NCBI GenBank assembly: GCA_947561585.1
Contig: CANNZV010001028.1
Location: 124,001-188,000, forward strand
From: Caprella mutica
Taxonomy: Eukaryota; Arthropoda; Malacostraca; Amphipoda; Caprellidae
Direction: 5' to 3'
DNA length: 64,000 nucleotides
Below, piece after piece: positions 1 to 12,900 of this stretch. Under the pieces are notes generated by a model. It did no database searches. It saw only the letters and a program-made list of their open reading frames with translations, and was not told the origin of the DNA. The translations under genes were made by a program, and so were the position numbers. Numbering within the stretch: the stretch's first letter is position 1; each line of letters opens with the position of its first letter.

Positions 1-806
1 TAACTTACCTAGTAACATGTGGATAACTGACCTAGTAACATGTGGATAACTTACCTAGCAACATGTGGATAACTTACCTAGTAGCTAACATGTGGATAAC
101 TTACCTAGCAACATGTGGATAACTTACCTAGTAGCTAACATGTGGATAACTTACCTAGTAACATGTGGATAACTTACCTAGCAACATGTGGATAACTTAC
201 CTAGTAACATGTGGATAACTGACCTAGTAACATGTGGATAACTTACCTAGTAGCTAACATGTGGATAACTGACCTAGCAACATGTGGATAACTTACCTAG
301 TAACATGTGGATAACTGACCTAGTAACATGTGGATAACTGACCTAGTAACATGTGGATAACTGACCTAGCAACATGTGGATAACTGACCTAGCAACATGT
401 GGATAACTTACCTAGTAACATGTGGATAACTGACCTAGTAACATGTGGATAACTTACCTAGCAACATGTGGATAACTTACCTAGTAGCTAACATGTGGAT
501 AACTTACCTAGTAACATGTGGATAACTTACCTAGTAACATGTGGATAACTTACCTAGCAACATGTGGATAACTTACCTAGTAACATGTGGATAACTTACC
601 TACCAACATGTGGATAACTTACCTAGCAACATGTGGATAACTTACCTAGTAACATGTGGATAACTTACCTAGTAACATGTGGATAACTTACCTAGTAACA
701 TGTGGATAACTTACCTAGCAACATGTGGATAACTTACCTAGTAACATGTGGATAACTTACCTAGCAACATGTGGATAACTTACCTAGTAACATGTGGATA
801 ACTGAC
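1..806 (-). repeat. 20-24 bp minisatellite built from an exon end and its splice donor
   Basis: About 35-40 tandem units run from the window edge. Read on the minus strand the unit is TTACTAGGTAAGTTATCCAC, with some units carrying an extra AGCT. It repeats the last bases of the RalGAPB exon ending at 807 (codons for H-M-L-L, then G) together with its 5' splice site. The exon-proximal donor is GTCAGT, while most distal units carry the stronger consensus GTAAGT. The array continues past position 1, so its full length is unknown. Confidence 0.95.
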
Positions 807-939
807 CTAGTAACATGTGGATAGTCATAGGTTGTGTCTCAGTCTGCAAAGCAGTGGACAGTAGATTTAGCAGCTGAGGTCTCAGGAGACTGAGTCTGTG
901 TCTCTCACCAGCCACTCCAACCTCCTTGATCACCAGGTC
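807..939 (-). CDS. RalGAPB: RalGAPB exon, last one in window
   Basis: 133 nt, acceptor TTTTCAG and donor GTCAGT. It encodes [20 protein letters not shown] and then [11 protein letters not shown]. The family motif is L-K-L-R-L-V-N-I-L-I-G-A-L-Q-T-E-T...Q-M-L-L-G. It ends in phase 1. The next exons, including the GAP-like domain, lie beyond the array at the left edge. Confidence 0.94.
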
Positions 940-3900
940 CTGAAAACAAACACAATCTTAGCTAGCTATAATATCCGCATCTGAATAACAATATTAATGT
1001 ATATTTTAGTAAGCTACAGTGAATTAAACATCACTAAAAAATGGTCTCTGTTTTCTATGTCTATAGCTATACGATAATAACTTTGAGAAGTGCCTCGCAA
1101 TTATTTCAGCTCTAATAAAAGAGGGGCTTGCCTGTGTAACTGTAATACCACAGAGATGCAATATTGTTACCTACCTGTCTCCACAGTAAAAAATAATTCT
1201 CCACATTACCAAAAATTGAGATGATCAGTAGCTAGCTATTGAGTGAAATAATTAATAGAAAAGAAAAAATTCCATGTACAACAAGTCATATATACGAGTA
1301 AGTAGCTAAATTATATTATTCTAAATCACAAAGAAAAGTAATATTACAACTAATGATCTGAGCATCCCTCTATGCCATGTCCCACTCCATGCCATGTCCC
1401 ACTCCATGCCATGTCCCACTCCATGCCATGTCCCACTCCATGCCATGTCCCACTCCATGCCATGTCCCACTCCATGCCATGTCCCACTCCATGCCATGTC
1501 CCACTCTATGCCATGTCCCACTCTATGCCATGTCCCAATCTATGCCATGTCCCACTCCATGCCATGTCCCACTCCATGCCATGTCCCACTCCATGCCATG
1601 TCACACTCCATGCCATGTCCCACTCCATGCCATGTCCCACTCCATGCCATGTCCCACTCCATGCCATGTCCCACTCCATGCCATGTCCCACTCCATGCCA
1701 TGTCCCACTCCATGCCATGTCCCACTCCATGCCATGTCCCACTCCATGCCATGTCCCACTCCATGCCATGTCCCACTCCATGCCATGTCCCACTCCATGC
1801 CATGTCCCACTCCATGCCATGTCCCACTCCATGCCATGTCCCACTCCATGCCATGTCCCACTCCATGCCATGTCCCACTCCATGCCATGTCCCACTCCAT
1901 GCCATGTCCCACTCCATGCCATGTCCCACTCCATGCCATGTCCCACTCCATGCCATGTCCCACTCTATGCCATGTCCCACTCTATGCCATGTCCCACTCT
2001 ATGCCATGTCCCACTCTATGCCATGTCCCACTCTATGCCATGTCCCACTCTATGCCATGTCCCACTCCATGCCATGTCCCACTCCATGCCATGTCCCACT
2101 CCATGCCATGTCCCACTCCATGCCATGTCCCACTCCATGCCATGTCCCACTTTATGCCATGTCCCACTTTATGCAATGTCCCACTCTATGCAATGTCCCA
2201 CTCTATGCAATGTCCCACTCCATGCCATGTCCCACTCTATGCAATGTCCCACTCCATGCCATGTCCCACTCCATGCCATCTCCCACTCATTCCCCCTCAC
2301 CTGAAAGTGGAGTGGCAGGGCTAGTATGGAGAGTAGAATGTTAGTGGCTGCCAAACGGAGAGAGTGACTACTCTTGCTCTGAAAAACAAACAATGATGCA
2401 ATTAGTTATATTATCACCTACACAGAATACAGAAGGTAATGATATAGGCAGCATTTATTATAGATAGCTACTACCGAGTCTATAACCTGGTGGTTACTCC
2501 TGACAGTATCTAACCTGGTGGTTACTCCTGACAGTATCTAACCTGGTGGTTACTCCTGACAGTATCTAACCTGGTGGTTACTCCTGACAGTATCTAACCT
2601 GGTGGTTACTCCTGACAGTATCTAACCTGGTGGTTACTCCTGACAGTATCTAACCTGGTGGTTACTCCTGACAGTATCTAACCTGGTGGTTACTCCTGAC
2701 AGTATCTAACCTGGTGGTTACTCCTGACAGTATCTAACCTGGTGGTTTCTCCTGACAGTATCTAACCTGGTGGTTACTCCTGACAGTATCTAACCTGGTG
2801 GTTACTCCTGACAGTATCTAACCTGGTGGTTACTCCTGACAGTATCTAACCTGGTGGTTACTCCTGACAGTATCTAACCTGGTGGTTACTCCCGATAGTA
2901 TCTAACCTGGTGGTTACTCCTGACAGTATCTAACCTGGTGGTTACTCCTGACAGTCTCTCACCTGGTGGTTACTCCTGACAGTATCTAACCTGGTGGTTA
3001 CTCCTGACAGTCTCTCACCTGGTGGTTACTCCTGACAGTCTCTCACCTGGTGGTTACTCCTGACAGTCTCTCACCTGGTTGTTACTCCTGACAGTCTCTC
3101 ACCTGGTTGTTACTCCTGACAGTCTCTCACCTGGTGGTTACTCCTGACAGTCTCTCACCTGGTTGTTACTCCTGACAGTCTCTCACCTGGTTGTTACTCC
3201 TGACAGTCTCCACACTCCTGTCAGATGTCAGAATAGCTGTCAGGACAGGCAGCAGTGCTGGTACCAGGGTACACACCCCGTCCAGGTCCACTCTGAAGAG
3301 ATCTGCTCCGTGGAGGAGAATGGAGGCGGCGGTGATGGAGCAGGGGGGAGAGGGGTTAGGAGTGTGGGAGGAGGTGGAGGGGTGGCGGGAGGTGTGCTGC
3401 AAGAACAATGTAGGTAGGGAGAGTTATGGATTATTGTACGGTTTCACATTTTCGATCATGAAATGAATAATTATTATTATTCAACTGGTTATTTTATTTT
3501 TTGAATTCCATTAGCTACAAACAAGACTGGTTATTACAATTGGTATCCCTGCTACCTGTGGGTAGGTATCACAGATACCACTAGTACCTTAGGTCCTAGG
3601 GTTGTTTTCCTGCCCACATCTTGTGTGGGTGTGATGGGGCGTGAGACAAGGGGTGCGGGGGGCGGAAGGGGGGCAGTGAGACCCTCTCTCACTGCCAGGT
3701 AGAACCTCGAGAGATAAACTGGTAGGATTTCCTCTCCTGTTTTAGCACTGCAGAATATCCTGAAAAAGTAAATTGGATGTTAGTTCAATCCGTGAAGGAT
3801 ATTAATTTATTAATCACCATTTTCGAAAGAGTTATTAAATAATTAATTTAGGAGGGGTTTAATGTCTGCTTTGGAACCAAAGGCCATATCGCTGATGTCA

Positions 3901-6900
3901 AAAGAAAATTAAATACAAGGGAATGAAAGAAGCAGTCAGAAAGGAAAGTGGCTTCATAAACAATCACATAACACCATTTGGTGACAATGCTCATGAATGC
4001 AGAAAAGCTACTCCGTGAATGCAGTCACTTACCTATAGGAATGTGACGAAAAGGGACACAGGCATCGGTGACTGCACTCACGGATGGAAGAGGAAAATGA
4101 AGAGGTGGCAGTAAATGAAGCAAACTAGTCAGCCTAACACAACAATCCAAGAGGAAAATGAAGAGGTGATAGTAAGTTACCTGCACAGTGCCCCAAGTGC
4201 TTCTGCTCTTCCTGCCTCAAAGTCTTGCGCTGAGCCACAGTCTGAATCTTCAGCACCTCCCCCTGCAGTAGAGCCTAGTGAGTCAGCTGTGAGGGGGAGA
4301 GGAAGATCAACCTAAGAAGCTACAGTTTACAGGCAAAAGAGGTAACGGAGAGAATATCAAACAGTTGTGAGTAAAGGATATATTGTCCAATTGAATTAGA
4401 GTTTAATTAAATGGAAGGGTTGGTCTAAGTGTTAGGTAGATTCTTTACCCTATTATATCTACAGTGAAGCACTCCAATAGATAGATCCTTTACTCTATTT
4501 AGACTAAGATTCTCACCTTCGCCAGCACTTCCCTTACGGGTTACTGTGTCCCCCACCAACCCATACACGGATGTGGGTCTCTTTGGCCCGGGCATGGCAG
4601 ACACACCCTGGGGTTTCATGGAGGTGGAGGAGGTGAGGGGGGGTTTGGCGGAGGGATTACCTGCACTGTGAATCACTCCACTCACACTGCTAGAGGACTC
4701 GGACTCTGAAAAATAAATAGAATAAATCTAAAATGGAATAAATTCAATATAGCTAACTAAAATAAAAATATAATATAAATTAGAAAAATCTAAAATAGCA
4801 AACATAACAGAATATATCTAGAATAGAATAGACTATAGCAAAAATAGAAAAGAATATCACTAGAGTAGAACTAATGTATAATAAATCACAAATACAGCTT
4901 ATTCCATTATATGGGACTCAAGAGATGCAGACTAAATAAAATACCAGAATGGTTCACTATAGAAGACTTCATTATAGGAGCATTTCATGGCAAGTGGACT
5001 AAAAAAATATCTAACACCACATATCCCTCATCTCCCCCTCAGTTTTGTATGAAAGTTGTTACTAAGGGTTCTTGTGCCCAAAAAACTCTATTTTGAGAAT
5101 CTCAGCTCTCTAGCTCTTATAGGTCAATAGTTATGACCTTGTGAACTGTGGAAAAAATATCAAAATGTCTTGACATCACCATTTTTAAAGGTCATAAATT
5201 ACTTATTATTTTACCTAGAACAAAAAGTTTAGCATGTTTTTGTTCAGAATAAGCTAGGCAATCTTCTCAGATTTACAGAATATCAGTATTTTAAATTATC
5301 AAAAGAAAAATAATAGCTACTTGACTTCATGTCCTTGATGTTTTACCTCAAAAATGTAATTGAAATGTAGATCGACTAGCTACTTGACTATAGGTTGGAA
5401 ACATAAAATTTACAAATATTAATAGGGATATGGTTGAATTGAAATTGATTGATTGATTGATTGATTAGTTGAGGGGTGGTTCATCTTGACGCTTCAGTAT
5501 GTTCTATAACGCGTCGAACACTAGATTGGGGATAGGCCAGTTTCATAGTTCAGATGATGTTATCATAGATTCCTATCTCTTGCAAATATCTGAATATCCG
5601 AGCAAAGTCAAAGGACTCATCCTGACGCTCAGCAAGCATCAGTCTCATAATTTCGTTAGGATTCTTGTTGAAGGATTCAGGAAATATTTGTAGTCTCAGG
5701 TCGGAGTGAGATGGACACTCCGAAAGTAGGTGCTTGATAGTCAGATGGACGATACAGTCCTCACAGTAGGGTTGATGCTGTTGCTCCATGAGATATTGGT
5801 GAGTTAGTCTTGTGTGTCCAATGCGTATTCTTGTGAGAATGATGGATTGTTTTCTATTGTTCAGCGGTTGCCATGGTATTGTCGTGTCTTTCAGCTGTCG
5901 TAGTTTGTTGTGATTCACTCCAAACCACTGAGCTGCCCAGCGCTCTCTCACTGCGCCTCTAATGAGAGGATACCAGTCTCGGTATGGTAACTCTTCATTG
6001 CATGGTGGGACATCTTCTTCAGCTGCAGATGCAGCCAGCTTATCTGCTGCTTCATTACCAAGGATTCCAACATGTGCTGGACTCCAGCAGAATGTGATGT
6101 TCTTGTTTCTATTTTTCAGTTTTATCAACAAGATTATAATTTTTCTGATGATAGGGTGAGTGGATTCAAAATGATCCGTAACCTGTATAGCACTAGTGGA
6201 GTCACAGTAAATTACAAACTTCTCATGTTCCATACTATTTGCTATCAGCAGACCACAGAACAGTCCACACAACTCCGCAGTGAATATAGAACTCTGGGTC
6301 ATCAGCTTCATTTTCTTATATCCACCAAAGCTAGTAGCTGCACAGCCCACTCCAATGTCACTCTTAGAGCCGTCAGTGAAAATAGGAAACTCACCATTAT
6401 GATGTTGATTCCGATGTTCGTTAAAATAGGATCGCATTACATGGTCAGAACAAGTACCCTTTCTAGGGTATTCATAGCAGTTACATATAGTATCTGGGCA
6501 TAATTGCCAAACTGGTACATCTTTGTATACAAATGGTAAAGTTACAATGTTAAAGTCTATATCGATTGTAGCTGACTTTATTTGGTCAGCAACAGTTACC
6601 ATTTTACCAGGGTTATTGTTGATATAGGTAGTATGATTCTCAATAGTTTGGTATGCTGCTGAGGTAGGCAATTGAAGGGTCCTTGCATAGTACTGTAAAA
6701 GTAGTTGCTCTCTTCTAGTTTTAAGGGGAGGCTCTCCACTCTCAGCATACAAGCTAAGTACCGGCGACGATCTATAGGCTCCAGTACTCAGTCGAATAGC
6801 AGCATTATGGATGGGATCTAGCAATGCCAGTGTCCCATCAACTGCACCACCATAAATAAAACATCCGTAATCTAACTTTGATCTGATAATAGCTCTATAG

Positions 6901-9900
6901 AGCCTGAGCATTGTGGTTCTGTCAGATCCCCAGGATGTGTGAGAGATATGTTTCAGTAGTTCCAGTCTCTTGAAGCATTCGATCTTCGTAGTTTTTACAT
7001 GATCTTTCCAGCTGAGCCTGTAATCAATTACCATTCCAAGATATTTTATATGTTCTCTATTGGGTATTATGGTTTTGTTTAGCATCAACTTTAGTGGTTG
7101 TTGGAATCTTTTCTTGTGGTGAAAATGAATGCAATTTGTCTTAGCTGCAGAGAACGTGAACCCGTGTGAGTCCGCCCAACTGCTGACCCTATTTATAGCG
7201 AATTGTAGTCGTCTCTCCATACCAGGAACATAGTTCCCACTGCAATAAATGAGCAGGTCATCAACATAGAGTGAAGCACGCACATTGCTTGGTATACATT
7301 TGAGTATGTTGTTGATAGCCAGGGAAAAAAGGGTGCAACTTAGCACTCCTCCTTGTGGTACTCCCTGATCAAATCTGTGACAGGTAGAAATAGCATTGCC
7401 TATTTTCGTTCGGAAAAGTCTGTCAGATAGAAAACATCTAACATATTCAGGTAGTTTGCCCCTCAAGCCAATATAATACATATTTTGAAGAATTCCGTAT
7501 CGCCATGTCGTGTCATATGCCTTTCTTAAATCAAAGGAGACGCATATGACACAATTCTTCTCATTCAGGGATTTGGCAACATCCGTTGTAAATCGATTCA
7601 ATGCATCAATAGTAGAGTGCATCTTTCTAAATCCAAATTGTTCAGGTGGGAGATGATTATTAGATTCAAGAAAGAATGTGAGTCTATTATTAATAATTTT
7701 TTCCATCAACTTCCCTACACAGCTGGTGAGGGAAATTGGTCTGAAGTTTTCTTCTACTGTTGAGTCCTTGCCAGGTTTTGGAAATGAAAGCACAACGCTA
7801 GATTGCCACTGTAGTGGATATTGTCCAGTATCAAATATTTTATTGTAAATGGATATTAAAAATTGAAAGCATGATTCAAGAGATCTCCTGATCATATTAT
7901 AGGTGATTTTATCTTCTCCTGCTGCAGTGTTTCCACAAGTTGCCAGCATTCTTCTCAATTCTATTTGGGTGATAGGGCTATTATATGGTATATCTTCATT
8001 TGTTGAGAAATTAATTGGTGGCTCATGTGTCCTTCGATATCTCTGAAAATTTAAGTTGTATGAATTATTACTGCTTATAGCTTCATAATGGTTTGCCATA
8101 AGTTCAGCAATATCCATGTCATCAGTAATATGGTCACCATTCTTTATCAAATAAGAGGCCTTATGATTTTGATAGGATCCTCTTATTTTTCGTATTCTGG
8201 TCCATATCTTTTTCATTGGTGTGTTCATGTTGAGGCTGCTGACGTATTTTTGCCAGGACGTTCTCTTTGCCTCGAATTTCACTCTCTTTGCAACTGCTCT
8301 CGCTCTGCAGTAAGCTATTTTATCAGAAACAAGTAGTGACCGCTGATATTTTCTAAGAGCTTTTTTGCGCTGTCTGTTGGCCTGAGTACATTCCTCAGTC
8401 CACCAGGGCACTTTTCGTGGTTGAAGGCGTCCAGATGATCGAGGTATTGCTATGTCAGCAGCCAAGATTATATGTTTGCAGTACATAGTGACTAGCTCCT
8501 CTGTAGAATTATCATTAACGTAGCAATTGAGGTCATCGATGTAGGTTGCAAATGAGAACTTTGACCAGTCTGCCTTGTGCTCCAAGTACCGCTCTTGAGG
8601 CACATGTACTTGTGGTTCAATTTCTTCTATTATTAAGGGGTAATGGTCACTTCCATATAAGTCGTTCATTGTGGACCAGGAAAAATCTGTCACATTCGTT
8701 GCAGAGCAGAGGCTTAGGTCTATTGCAGAGCTTGAGCCCGTCTGCACGTGGAAGTGAGTAGCAATACCACTGTTTAATAGAGCTAGTGACGAGTTTAATA
8801 GTAGAGATTCAATTATTCGTGATCTAGCATCTTGCTGGGTGCATGTTTCATCCCATAGTTGGTGGCGACTGTTGAAGTCCCCACATAATAATATGGGAAC
8901 AGGCAGCTGGTCAATTATATTGGTGATATCATTGAGATGAATTAGTTTGTTTGGTGGTAGATAAATATTGCAAATGGTATATTGTCGTGCTAATCTAATT
9001 CTGAATGCTGTTGCCTGCAGGTTTGTTTGTAGTTGCAGATTCATGTGTGGAATATCTTTTCTGATTAGGGTGGCAAGACCATTACCAGGAACTGGTCTAT
9101 TGAAGGAGCTATAGATGTTGTATCCAGCTGGCGGACGAGGAGTACAGTCACCAAGCATGGTTTCCTGAAGTAGTGCAATTGCTGGATGCTTAAGGTTCAG
9201 TATGTGTCTGAGATCCTCATACTTCGAGCGATAGCCCTGACAGTTCCATTGTAGGATTAAAAGCTTATGAATGTGGGTAGAAGTTTAGTAATAGAGAAGA
9301 AAACTTGTTTATGATAAGAGTGATCTCTTAATTATTATAGTGGTAATAGCTACCGTTAGTCTATTGATTGACTACGGTAAGCTTTATGATTATTTGATTT
9401 CTTTTTATCTTTGTTGGATTTTCTAGCTTGATTCAAGATGTTATTTTGTTGAGGAGAATAGTTTATATTCTCTTTGAGAGAATATCTCTTTTCCTCAAGA
9501 ACCCTATCAGGTGGTTCAGTTATATCCATTTGATGAGGGTTGTCATCAGTTATGGATCGGGTTTGTTCAAATTTTGGATGTTTAGTTCGATGTTTCATCG
9601 ATTTTGAGTTATTTTCGGCGTTAGCTCGTTCTGGTGATATAGATGGAGATCTTTGAAGTCGTCGTTTCGTTGATGTCTTGGGCTCCTGTTGTTTAGTAGT
9701 ATTAGTATTATTGTTGATATCAGCTGTCTGTTGTCTATCTGCATCAACTGTCTGTTGATGTCTGTCTGCATTAACTGTCTGTTGATGTCTGTCTGCATTA
9801 ACTGTCTGTTGATGTCTATTTTTATCAACTGTCTGTTGATGACTATCTGCATCAACTGTTTGTTGATGTCTATCTGCATCAACTGTTTGTTGATGTCTAT

Positions 9901-12900
9901 CTGCATCAGCTGTGTGTTGATGTCTATCTGCATCAGCTGTGTGTTGATGTCTATCTGGAGCTGGAGCTATTATTGGATTTGCAACTATTGCAGAATAGGA
10001 TCGTGTTGCACCGAGTGTAAGACTTACTTTGGATCTTGCTTCTGCAAAGGTTAGGTGTTCTTTCGTCTTAATGGCTAGTATTTCTTTTTCAAGCAGGAAT
10101 CTTTGGCAGTTTTTGGAAGTCACACTATGTGGTTCATGGCAGTGGATGCAGTTTACAGGTAACCGGCAGGTATCTGATGTATGACCCCCCTCCATGTCTC
10201 CACCACAGCGGATGCAAACAGGTAGGGGTTTACGGCACTTTGCTCCAGAATGCCCGTAACGGTGGCAGTTGAAGCATCTCCTTGGTAGAGGGATGTAAAG
10301 GCGAACTCGTTCCACGAGTCCAGTTCTTATCAACAGTCTGTCTGGTGGGTTTGGGGTATTAAATGTCAAAATTAGGGTTGTCGTTGGCTCCGGGTGTGAT
10401 GATTTGGGGCCCCGTATAATTCTACGGCATCCAATCACCCCACGATCTGAGAGGCCCTCCACAATATCTTCATCTTTATAGTCTTTAAGAAGAGAACATG
10501 TGATTACTCCTTGTGAAGAGTTATGATATTCGTGGGGTATGACTTTAACAGATTCACCACACAAGTTGGTCATAGTGAGTAACTTAGTTCCTTGTTCAGC
10601 GGTTCTCACCTCCACCGTCCACGATTTCAGTTGAAAATCCTCAGTAATTTTCTCACAAACACCAACATAGTGTTTGATTTCTTTATCTACCTTGAACATA
10701 TTTAACTTTGTCAAGTTAGCTTCTCCATTGGATTTGATGGAAAAGAATTGCACAAAATTTTTCGGTCCGAATAGTTTTTCAAAATTGTTGTTAGCTTGGT
10801 CTCTTGGTCTGGCAGATGAGCTGCTCGGTTTAGATTTGTCAATATTTCTATTGGTAGTTCTATCTACTTTTGGTATTGCACCAGTCGCATGTTTTGCAGA
10901 GGTAGCCTGGGCTCCACTAACCTCTGAGTCAGTTGCTAGATGACGACCCGTCTCCACCTGACCGATGCGAGACTTGCCGAGCGCGACACTGCAGCTGCTA
11001 CCCTCAGGTGCTGCCACAGTCCCGTTAACGCTGTTGGCTTTATTTTCATTATTAGACTTATTCATGTTTACTAATGACCAATAGATGTGGGGGTTTTTAG
11101 TGAGGTCTCCTTCCTCAGCTATTTTCCATAGCTAGTCCAGATCAGTGTCGTTCGTTATCTTCGCTCGCTCAAATCCATCCGTAAACCATCCAAGCCACCT
11201 CTTAGTCTGGAGCCTCAGGCAGAGCCAACCTAGCATGATTAGATCTACCTGAGGGTCGAGACCCCCAGCTAGTACAGCCTCTACCATCATTGGCCCACAC
11301 AAGCCCCCTCACCACGACAAGGTGGATGGCTTGAGGGGGTGAATTGAAATTGATGTGCTAAAAAAAACCAACTCTCCACAGTGACTCACTGTACTGGTTC
11401 TGCTGACTGGCAGTTAGTTGTGTGTTTATGAGAGCTGCTTCAAATAACCAGGCCCCATAGAGGTGCAGCACACTGTTAACCTTAGCCCTTCCTGCCACTG
11501 GCTCTACATTGTCCTCTGAGCCTGGCAAAAGAAATAGAGAGTATATAAATAGGGCAAATGGTGTACCTAACATTAGTGAGTAAATGGATCCTTCACCCGA
11601 TATAACTAAGGAAATTGTGTTTACCTATAAAATATAATTAGAAGATCCAGGAAACTGTAGATGAATATGACTGCGTGACAATGACTTTCCTATGACTGGC
11701 AATGACTTTCCTATGACTGGCAATGACTTTCCTATGACTGGCAATGACTTTCCTATGACTGGCAATGAATTTCCTATGACTGGCAATGACTTTCCTATGA
11801 CTGGCAATGACTTTCCTATGACTGGCAATGAATTTCCTATGACTGGCAATGACTTTCCTATGACTGGCAATGAATTTCCTATGACTGGCAATGACTTTCC
11901 TATGACTGGCAATGACTTTCCTATGACTGGCAATGACTTTCCTATGACTGGCAATGAATTTCCTATGACTGGCAATGACTGACAATGACTTACCTATGAA
12001 GGCATCCACCAGACTTGCAATAACTTTCATGGCTGCCAGGAATATGTCAGGCAGAGCCCTCAGACAGGGGTGCTGGCAGGGCTCTATCACCTCCCGTGAA
12101 GATATTGCAAACTTCAGAAAAGCAGGAGTCTTGCTGATGACTGTCTCCTTACTCAGCTCTACTGGATTGCCTGAAACAGAGAGAGAGAGAAACTGCTATT
12201 CAGACTAGATTGGAATCATGGAAACATTCAAACAAAACATACAGATACGAGAAATCAGTTAGTTAAAAATTGGTGAGAATTAGATCAACCAGTGGTCTGT
12301 TACTCTGCTCTTCCTAACTAGGTAGGGTTAAATGTCTCACCTATAATGTGGAGGAATCTGAACCATATCTGAGCGATGCAGTCTCTAGTCATTGTCTTGG
12401 GAATGATATGCACTTCGTCTGCAGCTGTAAAGAAAATATACAATTATTTCTCAATAATCTCACTAGTACAATATTAAGCCCATTCTCTTTAAGGACAGAT
12501 AGCTTCTTTTTTTTTCAACAGACACATTTACGAAAACAGGATGTACTGCACTAAACTCTGTATGTTATAAAAAATAAAATAAAAATAAATAAATAGCTAC
12601 TGCACTAAATGTACTTCCCATATCGAATGTACTACTAGCTGACATCTGAACAATATGTCTAATATTTTCAGGCCTTATATACCATGCGTTCTCACCAGAA
12701 ACTATCTAACTTAACTAGGTACTAGCTACATTCTGGGTGGTCTAACTAATTCTCATAGAGTTCACTAACCACAAGAATTTCTAAGTCTGTAACTGACTAA
12801 TTAACTGTACATTTTACATAGAAATCCTTTTAAAGATAGATAAGACAAAGGCAGGTAGAACCATTCTATTATTATATGACCTCTTTTTCCAATATAGCTA

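Larger units (their letters stand above)
5450..11339 (-). mobile_element. Full-length I-like non-LTR retrotransposon (LINE)
   Basis: A 5.9-kb LINE on the minus strand, inserted in a RalGAPB intron in the same direction as the gene. It is flanked by identical 15-bp copies of TGAATTGAAATTGAT at 5435-5449 and 11340-11354, the target-site duplication. It carries a GC-rich 5' leader with a short hairpin (CCACCTTGTCGTGGTGAGG), a gag-like ORF1, an ORF2 with endonuclease, reverse transcriptase and RNase H, and a 3' tail of TCAA repeats. Two long open frames and matching duplications indicate a recent insertion. RNase H downstream of the reverse transcriptase places it in the I/LOA/R1 side of the LINE tree rather than Jockey or CR1. 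The exact clade is inferred. Confidence 0.92.

Noticed and set aside
1..806. TTATCCACA in every unit, a perfect bacterial DnaA box, suggesting a replication origin
   Set aside because: The array lies in an intron of a spliced eukaryotic gene and its sequence is explained as duplicated exon end plus donor. No dnaA, AT-rich unwinding region or other bacterial gene is present.
1372..2344. Open frames over 310 codons on both strands (Cys/Met/Pro/His repeats)
   Set aside because: All come from a stop-free 17-bp unit; neighbouring frames encode the same peptide shifted. They lie within a RalGAPB intron.
1..3186. CRISPR-like arrays
   Set aside because: Units are directly adjacent with no unique spacers, and no cas genes are present. 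These are minisatellites.
5962..6503. Plus-strand open frames within 5.9-9 kb
   Set aside because: Shadows of the minus-strand LINE ORF2, whose domains are unambiguous.
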